From NCBI GenBank assembly GCA_947184155.2, contig CAMXCT020001648.1:62001-126000 (forward strand): DNA of 64,000 bases, written 5' to 3'. How positions within the stretch are numbered: the first letter of the stretch is position 1; the number at the start of each line of letters is the position of its first letter. The notes under the pieces are model-generated. The model was not told where the DNA came from. It ran no database searches and saw nothing but the letters and a program-made list of their open reading frames with translations. The stretch comes from Cladocopium goreaui. Lineage: Eukaryota > Sar > Dinophyceae > Suessiales > Symbiodiniaceae. Made by a program: the position numbers and the translations under genes. This document shows positions 52,746 to 62,200 of this stretch, in pieces.

Positions 52746-55154
52746 CTATGACTCTACCAGCACCACATTTTCTAAATTACCAATTTCTTCTTTCATACCC
52801 TCAAAACCTAAGTCCACGTCAAGTTGCATGAGTGAGCTGTCATCAATTACTTCATCTGGTTTCCATAGCAGCACTTCTGAACCACCAAGTTTCACCTTCA
52901 CACACTGGTGATCCTTCCCATGTGCAAACCTAATTGAATTAAGCTCGGCATCAAACAACTCAGGACTCGTGGCTCGTGCATTCTCTGGTCCTTGTTCCAA
53001 ACACCATGCAACAGGTCCTAAGGCATGACATGCATTGTCCATGTGAAAAAGATCAAGAGTCATGGGTTCTTGAGTTCCAGCCGCACGTTCAGCAGCCATT
53101 TCATCCTCTAGATCTTGCACAGACTGTTCTGCTTCTCTCTTCACGCCTGAACCTTCCGTGTCCATACTTAGACCAACCTCCTCAGAACCTGCGCCAACCG
53201 GAGTTGGGCCATTCTCAGTCTCAACCTCCATATCTTCATGTCTCACCTCAAGTCTCGGTCTTGCAACATTAGGCACAACATCTGGCATTACAACGGGAGT
53301 TTCACTCGCCTCAAATGCAGCACGTTTTCTCTTACATTCAGCATTATGCCTAATTCCAGGTACATCCATTCCAGAATCACATGCAGGACACCGGGGTGTC
53401 TTTGGGAAAACACGCACATCTGACCTAGCAACATCTGGAGACGGAGACGGAGACTTTGGTGACACTTTCGGAGACGCCTTAGGCAATGCAGGTCCATCAG
53501 AAGTAGATGCACGAATTGGGTCTTGTCGGGCAATCTTCAATTCACCTGGCTTTCTCGGTTGAGATGGAGCTGACTCCACCGGTCTCTTCTTGGGCATAGG
53601 GGCTCGGAAGCCTGGATCAGGTTCTTTCATTTCTCGCACTAAGTCACCTGGAGCACCATCTGGGTACTCAACAACATCATCATGCATAGGTTGCTCAACA
53701 TTGGCATCAGGCAATCTTGGTCTTTCAACATTCGGGGCAGCCGGCTCAATGCGAATTCCTTCGCGTACTGGCAATGGTTCTCCTTGAACTTGTCCACCTT
53801 CAATCTCAGAAAACAACTGATCACCAATGACTTGATTCCACACGATTGGTGTGATTGGCTTGACATTCCTTGCAACAAAGCGCTTCAGAACTAATTCACC
53901 ATCAATTCTGACAGCACCTTGCACAACTGGTCCAGTATCCAAACCTGAATGCACAAATGCAGCTTCAATACTTCTCGTCTCATTCGGTGATTGGGCTCGC
54001 ATGCTGCTGGGCAATTCGGCAAGGACAGTTTGACCAAACATTGCAAAGGAAGGTCGAGACAACTTTCGTTGTGTGGAGTATTCCAATGGAGAAAAGTCAG
54101 TTCCATGAGCTTTGGAAAAATGGTTGTGGCTCAATGCAATGTAGGTTGCAACATCTTGCAGTCCACGTGCAGTAAAACAGACATCAGCACCACCCTGGTT
54201 CATCTCAGCACGCAACACAGCAAGGGATTCCTTAAGTCTTCTCACAGCTCGTTCAGCTCCTCCATTGCTTTGGTGTTGTTGAGGTCGTGCACGTCGAACC
54301 AAGAAGGTATATTTGTCAGAACTAGTTCCAACTAATTCAGAAACTGCACGCTCGGCATCTGTATGCAGGACTACCGACGAAGTCGATGACGCAAGACCGA
54401 AGTGGTCTAACCATTTTTGAATTAAACTCTTCACCGATCTTGCTTCTGGTCCCACAACAACATAGCCCACACAGTTTGTAGACAATTCCGTTAAAGCCAA
54501 AATCTTGATAGTTCCGTCTGTTTCGTCCTCAACCAATTCTCCACGAGTGGTTAGAAAACCAAAATCGGCTTGTACCTCAGTCTCAAGCGCGCCTTCACGA
54601 CGGCGTCGATGTTGAAAGGTTGATTTTCCTCGTGCACATATTGTGCATCTTGGATCATAAGGCACATGTCCCTGCAACCTATGGGCTTCAAGCGCAGCTT
54701 CTGCCGCTCTGCTCAATGGATTCAAATTCCCATGCACCGCATGCAAACCCTCTGACATGATGAAATCATCATCATGCCGTGCAGATCCATCAGAATCATG
54801 GTACATCCATGCAGGGTCAAGCTTAACCCATGGACATCCACCAAAGTTGCAAATATTGTCAAGTCTTAGACCTGACGCACAGTGAGTAACCTCGGCACCT
54901 TCTGGATTCTGATTGAATTCCCATCCGCACTCACAGAGAGTGTTGGTTGAAATGATGTTGTGGCTGATGCCACCAACTAAACACTTCAACTTTGCCTGTC
55001 GGTACACTGGGAATCTTCCCAAATTATCATTTTTCTTCTTGAATCCAACCCAAACAGAAACAGTAGTTGATCCATCTATGTTCACCTTACTGCCATTTGC
55101 CGCTCGGAAGCGGTCACTTTGTGAATCAAACAACCCATGCACCATACGATGCAC
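52746..55154 (-). CDS. copia protease C-terminus and integrase (element 2)
   Basis: 802-codon frame, shifted from the gag frame inside the protease (overlap 55,126-55,154) and again from the RT frame at about 52,750. After the protease remainder (CLVGGISHNIISTNTLCECG) come the integrase zinc region (HRLQGHVPYDPRCTIC) and the core acidic residues in QADFGFL, VVLHTDAERAV and QSNGGAERAVRRLKE. The last about 350 residues are Pro/Glu-rich linker with a CPAC...H-C zinc-like pair. The two frameshifts either inactivate this copy or reflect programmed frameshifting. Confidence 0.82.
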   Translation of the reverse strand: MHRMVHGLFDSQSDRFRAANGSKVNIDGSTTVSVWVGFKKKNDNLGRFPVYRQAKLKCLVGGISHNIISTNTLCECGWEFNQNPEGAEVTHCASGLRLDNICNFGGCPWVKLDPAWMYHDSDGSARHDDDFIMSEGLHAVHGNLNPLSRAAEAALEAHRLQGHVPYDPRCTICARGKSTFQHRRRREGALETEVQADFGFLTTRGELVEDETDGTIKILALTELSTNCVGYVVVGPEARSVKSLIQKWLDHFGLASSTSSVVLHTDAERAVSELVGTSSDKYTFLVRRARPQQHQSNGGAERAVRRLKESLAVLRAEMNQGGADVCFTARGLQDVATYIALSHNHFSKAHGTDFSPLEYSTQRKLSRPSFAMFGQTVLAELPSSMRAQSPNETRSIEAAFVHSGLDTGPVVQGAVRIDGELVLKRFVARNVKPITPIVWNQVIGDQLFSEIEGGQVQGEPLPVREGIRIEPAAPNVERPRLPDANVEQPMHDDVVEYPDGAPGDLVREMKEPDPGFRAPMPKKRPVESAPSQPRKPGELKIARQDPIRASTSDGPALPKASPKVSPKSPSPSPDVARSDVRVFPKTPRCPACDSGMDVPGIRHNAECKRKRAAFEASETPVVMPDVVPNVARPRLEVRHEDMEVETENGPTPVGAGSEEVGLSMDTEGSGVKREAEQSVQDLEDEMAAERAAGTQEPMTLDLFHMDNACHALGPVAWCLEQGPENARATSPELFDAELNSIRFAHGKDHQCVKVKLGGSEVLLWKPDEVIDDSSLMQLDVDLGFEGMKEEIGNLENVVLVES

Positions 55155-58100
55155 GCGATGCTGTGGCCATCACTGTGGCAGCAGCACCAGAGTCTAGTAA
55201 CCACCAGTGATCTTTCTCATCACCCATCATGATCTCTGAAAGCAATGGGTGCAAAACAGGTGAGTATCTATGCAGTTCAAACTCATGAGAAACAGTATCA
55301 TGCACGTTCAGAAAAGTCGAAGTTCCAACTGTTTGCAACTGGATTCGATGACAGTTTGAAGAAATTAAGTCTTGGGAAACCGCAACATCACCTGACACCT
55401 CTGAACCTTGCAAACCACACTCAAAGGTAACCGGACGGTGTAGAGCTCCATGCAAAGTCCCTGAAAGGTCGGTGGTCCCTGTTGCAGACATGCCACACAA
55501 CAAATTGGAATCTACCTGTGGTGTTGTTTCATGCAACCATCCAAAGTTTAAATTCCAAAGTTGACATGTTTCTGTTTCCGTTTCCGTTTCACTGTCACTG
55601 TCATCAAACTCGTCTCCAAACATGGTGTCCATGACAACTGAACATGCAGATTCACTGTCAGAAAATGGAACGAATTCTCCACTGATGAAAAACTCAGGTT
55701 CAGAAATAAAACATGCTGGTGGCAACCTGTTGAAAAAGATTCTCAGTCTCACGTTTCGAAGTTGGCAGCACTCTAAGTTCGCTGCAAAATCATCACTAAT
55801 AGTCATGCAGTTTTGACACGTGCAGAAAAGTCGATTCGACTCTAAACACTGCAAACCTGCAATTGAGACATGAAAAACAGTTTCATCGGTTGAAAAATGA
55901 CTGCAAACATCATCAAAAACGTCGGAAATTTCAGTTTCAAGTGTCAAACTTGTCGAAAAACCTGAAAACATCTCTGAAATCAAGGGACTCAGCACTAAGG
56001 ATTGGACACCTTGGGTTGTTCCACCTGCACTTGCACTAGGTTGCTGCTCATCCGTCACAGGCCAACTCCAAGATTCGTCCCAATTCTCCTGTCCTTCTTG
56101 CCACGTGCAATCCCAAGATTCATTCCAACTGTCATTCCAGACCTGTGCAGTTTGATACCATGACTGGTCCTCCCACCAAGAACCATCGTCATGCCACCAC
56201 ATGTCCGCACTGTCCCATTCTTCATCGTATCCTACTTCGTTCATTTTTCCTTTCTTGCCAAAACCTTTACCTTTGCCTTTGCCTTTCTTCCCTTTCTGCT
56301 TTCCTTTGCCCTTAATTACTCCTTTTCCTTTCTTTCTCTCTGGGCAATTTGCAGAAATGTGGCCAAATTTCTGGCATTTGAAACACTTCAGTTTTGACAA
56401 ATCAACATCACATGCATTTGAACTGTGTCTCCTACTTCCACAGGTACCACATCGCACACCCCCTACTGCATCTAAATTCCAGTTTCCATCACCATCACTT
56501 GCAGACATATCATATTGCACAGTGGATTCATCTGAACCTTCCACCTGGGTGACCTGGTATAGATTTTTCTTGGGGTGGAACTCAGCGAAAGCACGCTGCT
56601 GCTGTTCCCATCTCAGTGCTGTGGCCCTAAAAGCTTGGTACGACTCACCTCCAGTGTGATGCAAACAAAACGTCCTGACTGCTTCAGGCAAACTACGTAG
56701 CAAAACAGCTACCAAGTCAGCTTCGGCTACATGCAACCCTGTGGCATCAATTCTACTTGACAGTGTTCCCAGCAACTTAGAATACCTGGCCATTTCAAAG
56801 TCTATCTTTCTGATTGTATCTGTCACAATCGTACTTGCACTCGTTTCGTTTCCATGCAGTGCAAAAGACTTTCCTGCCAATGCCGTTCTAAAACTAAGTG
56901 CCTCACTCCTCGTCCTGATGCTGTACTCGAGGGTCAGCTGTCTCACCAGCTCAAAGCCATTCGAAGCTTGCAACTCTGCATTCACACCAACATCCGCATT
57001 GCACAAGTTGATCCCTTCACTGAATGCATTGATCAACGTCAAAGTTCTCGGGTGATTTCCAAATGCACTTCTCAAAATAGCAAGCAACCTTCTGCTTCTT
57101 GCACGTTGCGGCACAGCTAATTGATTCCAGTGCAACGGATCTGGCCATCTACAGGCATGCTCGATTTCACTTCCGAACTCAAGGCTGGCTTGCATCGCCC
57201 AGGCTGTTAAATCATAGATGTAAGCTTGCCACCCTAGGATTTCTGCTTCTCTACTGGTCCACTTTGCACAATCCGGTGTTGGAGGCGTTCCCAGCCATTT
57301 CTCACTTTTAGCAAATACGTCACCTACGTATTCCCCGGATGTTCCTGGTACGTGCATTGGATCCATACTTTGAGGAAACCCATTTGTGGCCCTTTGTCCA
57401 AACATCTCAGGTACACCTCTAGCCTGGCCAACCTGTTCACCTATCACCTGTCTGACTTGCATTAACTGCATCGGTTCCAAACCTCCCATCAGCCTCAGCA
57501 CATCTTGCAACCTCTGATTCTGGGGTGTTACTCCGCCAATGTCCGGTCCCATGCACATGCCTCCAGTTTGACCTTGTCCTACCTGACCTTGTCCTCCTTG
57601 ACCTGGGGCACCACCGCAATGACCTGACATCCATGGCATTCCATAACATGCATTCCCCTGTCCAGGTTCTTGACTTCTACCTGTGCTAGCTTGGGCACTT
57701 TGACCTGCAGTTCCCATGCAACCTTGTCCTGGCATCCCTTGTCCGTGCAGACCTTGTCCTACCTGACCTTGTCCTGTCAGACCTTGTCCTCCTTGACCTT
57801 GTCAGAACTGACCTTGTCCTAACAGACCTTGTCCATGCACACCCTGACCTGGATACCCTTGACATGCAGTACAACCACTACATCCATGACCTTGACATCC
57901 CAGAAAACCCTGATTCTGACTATAGTTCCGTGGATCCATCAAACTACCACGCATCGGTCCGTATGACCCAAAAACATTCATTGCAGGAGGTAGCATCTGT
58001 ACAGTTCCAACTAAGCTTCCAGCTTGACCAACTAAGCCCGGAGCCGCTTGTGTCGCTGCTGTCCCAGTTCCTACTGCTGCTTGCGTGTTGCCTTGCATCG

Positions 58101-58275
58101 CAGTACCTGTGGGCGAATTACCTGCAGCACCTGTGTTTCTTTCTACGCCTTGCTCACCTCCTCCTTCCATTCTGTTCATTGTTGGCGACCCTACTGGTCC
58201 TACATGCAGTGAGTTCATTCCTAGCGCACTTCCTTGGCCATTAGGTCCTTGTCCCTGGTTACTTCCTGGCATCAT
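55126..58275 (-). CDS. copia gag and protease N-terminus (element 2), one in-frame TGA
   Basis: Starts MMPGSNQGQGPNG just inside the primer-binding site. A Gly/Gln repeat (GQGQVGQG type) is interrupted at 57,802-57,804 by a TGA; the same frame continues on the other side through more GQG repeats, so the stop is either a mutation or read through. The gag core follows (about 57,290-56,550), then two CCHC knuckles (CGTCGSRRHSSNAC and CFKCQKFGHISANC), a KGKGKGKGFGKKGK basic run, a Trp/Asp-rich segment, and finally the protease site LLDSGAAATVM, after which the frame stops. Confidence 0.82.
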
Positions 58276-58308
58276 CGCGTCTACTTACACTACGCGTGGA
58301 GCACAACC

Positions 58309-58320
58309 GCTCCGCTACCA
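58309..58320 (-). other. primer-binding site of element 2
   Basis: TGGTAGCGGAGC on the minus strand directly after the 5' LTR; the same 12-mer as element 1. Confidence 0.78.
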
Positions 58321-59118
58321 TGCGAAAATCCAACTGGACCTAATTACAACCACTAGTCGCGCTCCTAACGTCGCAAGGGGTCGGCTTAACTCCGCGTCGA
58401 GCGTTTAACAAGTTAAAACCCAAAACACGACGGCTTCACTGCAAAACTCAATTCCCTTTTCCACACAGGAAGACACGAAAAGCGAGCAAGCTGTCTATCC
58501 AGCTATGTCTTGCACATGCAGCATCTATGTTTGACTTCTCTTGTTCTGGCTGGTCTGCTCTGTTGTAAAAAGGCAGCGGCGGCATGCAAAAACAACTTCA
58601 GAATAAAAACGGTCTCCACAAACTTCTTCTCACTCAAAGGCGGTGAATTCGACTTGTTCGAATTCACCATGTTGTTCCAAAAACATCAAAAACATTGTCA
58701 CAAACATTTGGCAACTTCCAGAAACAAAAATGCAGTCCAGTTGAGAAAACATTCTGTTGGGATTGTTGGAAAACGTCATGCACATGGAGTTGAAAAACGA
58801 CGTCAAACTTCACCTCAAAACGTTCGCACCAAAAACTCATCCCAAATTCATTTGCTGTCCAGATTGCATCAAGTGCAAATGAATTTCACAGAAAAACGAA
58901 GTTCTTCTCCAAAAAGTTGATGTCAAACATCATCATCCAAAAATAATCAAATCTCCATGCTTCTGTATTCAAATTCAGATGTCTCCACATCGTTCTGCAT
59001 CATTTCCAGAGTTCTGTTCAACCGTATTGTCAAAAACATCAAATCATAGCCACCATGCCAGTTACATGCAGGAAACGTAGCACATGCCCACTGTATGCAC
59101 GGGAGTGTATATTTCCAT
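58321..59118 (-). repeat. 5' LTR of element 2 (798 bp)
   Basis: Near-identical to 34,743-35,540. On the coding strand it begins ATGGAAAT and ends TTTTCGCA. Confidence 0.92.
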
Positions 59119-59123
59119 AAAAC
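59119..59123. repeat. target-site duplication AAAAC, right copy
   Basis: Pairs with 34,738-34,742. Confidence 0.85.
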
Positions 59124-59128
59124 AGTCC

Positions 59129-59230
59129 ACGCGGACAGACTACCGGTGGTGGTTCGATTCCCCGCTGGTCCGCAGGTAAGCCTCAAGTGTGGTGACCAGT
59201 CGAAAGACAATGGCGCCGGCCACCAAAAAA
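59129..59230 (+). mobile_element. short tRNA-half-derived (SINE-like) insertion
   Basis: 102 bp containing GGTTCGATTCC, an exact polymerase III B-box/T-arm sequence, and ending in A-rich ACCAAAAAA. In the pre-copia arrangement it is flanked by 20-bp direct repeats AACCCTTATCAAAACAGTCC: the left copy is 34,728-34,742 continued at 59,124-59,128, the right copy is 59,231-59,250. Direct repeats plus an A-rich 3' end are the signature of retroposition. There is no A box, so only the 3' half of a tRNA is represented. It lies in the methyltransferase reading frame and supplies that frame's present ATG. Confidence 0.65.
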
Positions 59231-62200
59231 AACCCTTATCAAAACAGTCCCCCCCTCACTGATGCTGTCGCTGGGGCAAGCGTCCATGACACTGCGAAGC
59301 CACATGCAGAGCGGTCAAGCAGTCAAGGTGAACTCAAAGGTGCTCAGCGTGCTTGTAAAGTTCCAGAAGGGCAATTAACACCTAGTGATGCACGCACTGA
59401 CCCCCCTACTGTCAGCCCAACCATCCCATGGACCAACCTACCTGCTAGTCACCCAGCTGGCACCAGTGAGCAACCAATTACTGATATGGTTGTTGATCAA
59501 GACTATCACGGAAATAATATACGCAAAACAGAGGAGGAAGATAAAGAGATGCTACCTCCCCAACCTGCACTTCTCTCCACCCCCATCAAGAAACCCCCTA
59601 CATGTGAAGGAGAAGCTCTTAGCAGTCAGAAAACTAGCCTACAAGAGCTCAAATCTACTTGTGGAGAAGTGAAAGGTGGGTTTGCAAGCAAAGGCAGACT
59701 GTCTAATGAACTTTCTGACCCTGTTATCACTCCGTCCTCCCCACCCGGTGTCTCCCCTCCCTCACAAAATGACAATGCGAAACCGGAGAGCAGTGACCCC
59801 ATTGTACATACACTTCCAAGTCAATGCCAGCCTCCAGATGCTGCCTCTAAGGCCCCTATTGGAAATGATCCTTTACCAGAAAAACAGTCAGTGTTACCTG
59901 ATGACGCTGTTGTCGTAGAAATCGGTAAAGATCCCCCTGGCATTGCAACCCCCACAAAGACCAAGTCGTCCCAGGCTTCTTCCTTACATCAAGGAGAAGC
60001 ATTGCCCCCTATCCAGGCTGCCCTTCAACGAAGTTCTGTCCTCCCGGCTAACGACAAAACGCGTGTGTGCATTGATATCACTGGGGAAGATGACCATACT
60101 GAGCAAATTGACCTCACACAGCCATCCTTTGAACGTGAGACTCAAAGTCAGTCCCAACAATTTCGTTTTGCCTCTCTCTCTCCTTTTGCTGAATCTAGCC
60201 GAAAATGGTTCCCGACCCTTGATGCTACCGTTATTGCTGCCTTAGCTAACAAAGCCCAAGACATTGCGATCCACTGTAGTCACATGTCTAGCATGAATAC
60301 TGCATTGTACCTCCTATCAAGAGGGCCTTGGATCCCAACACATGTTAGTATACATGTTCGACAAGCAGCCCTTGCAGCAGTAGGTGTAGGGTGGAGCTGG
60401 GTCCATCAAGTACCCACGGTTTTTCCCTTTACATGTTTTGACGCCTGCCTATCCTTAGCAACACTTAGCACCATTCCCCCCAACGTCACTACACAAAATG
60501 ATGCAGTGTATGAACTATATTCAATTGTATGCGCTAACCTTAGTCAGAGTACTCGTAGTTTTCTTTTCTCAAGATTTGTGTTACAATGTCAGGCGTGCTT
60601 ACGGTCTAGCGCAATACCAATTGACACCTTCACTGCGACAATCAAGCCTAATACAGGTATAGATGAACTTTGTGACTCGTTAGTTCCAATCTGGAATACT
60701 GATGAATTGACAGAGTGTCAAGCTTGTTCATGTCTAGACGCTGCCAAAGCCAAGTGGAAGTGCGGCAAATTCGGCCCTTTGATCATCGTTCGAATCAAAG
60801 TACCTCCAGGATGCTCCTTTCCGAAGCTCGAGGAAGAACGACTCCCACTCAGGCACAAATTTATGTTCCAAGAAAGAGAGTATGAAATCCAGTGTCTCAT
60901 AGCCACCACTAGGCTTGACTTTGACAGCCAGCTCATAGTCCTGCATACTAGTCAGCCTGGAATGATAAGTATGTACGACCATAACAATGGTATACGAGTT
61001 GCGGACTACAAGCATGTCAGCGGGAAGCTCCTCATCAGTGGGCTTGTCATACTGCCAGTCAAATCACCCAAAGCAATTCTAATGACAAAGCAACTTTCTG
61101 AAGCAGCAGAAGGTGGTGAAGTTGCGCAGTATCGCAGAAGACAATTAAAGGTTGTCAAAGGCTTTCTCAAATCGCCTCGGAAGCAGAAAAGAACACGAAC
61201 CTCGCAGCTCTCTCACCCTTCATGCAAGCACAACGCTAAAACCAAGTCGAGCAAGAAGAAGGCGAAGGCGACCAGACATGGACCCCCTAAAGATGGTAAG
61301 AATGAGGATATAGTTGAAGAGATTGACCCTGAAGGATTACCTAGGATTATCGCACACGAAACGCTGGCCAACATTGGTGTTATCTCGATGTTTGATGGAG
61401 TCGGATCTGTCTATCACATCATTAAGAAAAAACTAGGTAAACCCCCTACTATTTTCATCGCAGCAGAAATTGATCCTGTCTTACGTCGGCTTGTTGCTGC
61501 TGAAATAGGGCTGCGTGAAGACCAACAGTGGGGATATACGATTGAAGGGGTTGCTACCATCTACGTTAAAGATGTCTGGGATTTAGTTGCCCGTGACTCT
61601 CTGATCCTTCGTCAAGCCAAGGCAATGCACCCTACAATCAAGTGGATTGTTGTTGCAGGATCTCCCTGTCAAGATCTTACTTATGCAGGTTATTTAAATG
61701 GATTGCTTGGGCTGACAGGTCAGCGAAGTATGCTCTTCTTTATAGTTTACCTTGTTATTCTGCATCTTCAGAAGCTCTTTGGAACTGAATCGATCCGATA
61801 CTTGACAGAGAATGCTGGAAGCATGCAAATTGTACAAACTGACCGCAAACCTAAAGGTATGCAGCGCCTTGAGCAGTCTGAACACTTCCAAATGTTTCTA
61901 TACTGTCTTGGACTTCCTAGGAAGCAACCAACCTACCGGTGGGTCTGGGACACGAGTCCCTACTATGGCATTCAGCGAAAAAGGGTATTTCTACGAAGCC
62001 ACATGGACACAGAGGAACTTGCCAGTGTTCCACTTACATTTCTCGATGAATGGGGCCCATTAGTGACCTTGAATGGTGAAAACTTACCATTGGCTCCATT
62101 ACTCCGAACAAGAGGGCTGTCAAACAGTGGAATCCTGAAGCTCTCCTGGACAGGCTACCAGCCCAGTGCACTTCTATGGGATTATTCCTTTTTTGGTGGG

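Larger units (their letters stand above)
34743..59118 (-). mobile_element. Ty1/copia element with methyltransferase-like pol tail (element 2), carrying nested insertions
   Basis: Two 798-bp LTRs, target duplication AAAAC, primer-binding site inside the 5' LTR (58,309-58,320) and purine tract inside the 3' LTR (35,541-35,553) define a minus-strand element of 24.4 kb. Removing the 12.2-kb element nested at 37,534-49,777 leaves about 12.1 kb: gag, protease-integrase, RT-RNase H-methyltransferase-like, and a fourth gene. The LTRs differ at only two positions that I can see, so insertion was fairly recent, but in-frame stops and frameshifts interrupt gag-pol. Confidence 0.9.

Noticed and set aside
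59124-59175. Intact tRNA gene
   Set aside because: The B box and GCGGAC/GTCCGC ends look tRNA-like, but there is no A box or anticodon arm and the T stem has mismatches; better read as a tRNA-half-derived insertion.
59185-59215. Methyltransferase start at the GTG at 59,189
   Set aside because: ATG at 59,210 is a better initiation codon, and both lie in the short insertion, so neither is the original start.
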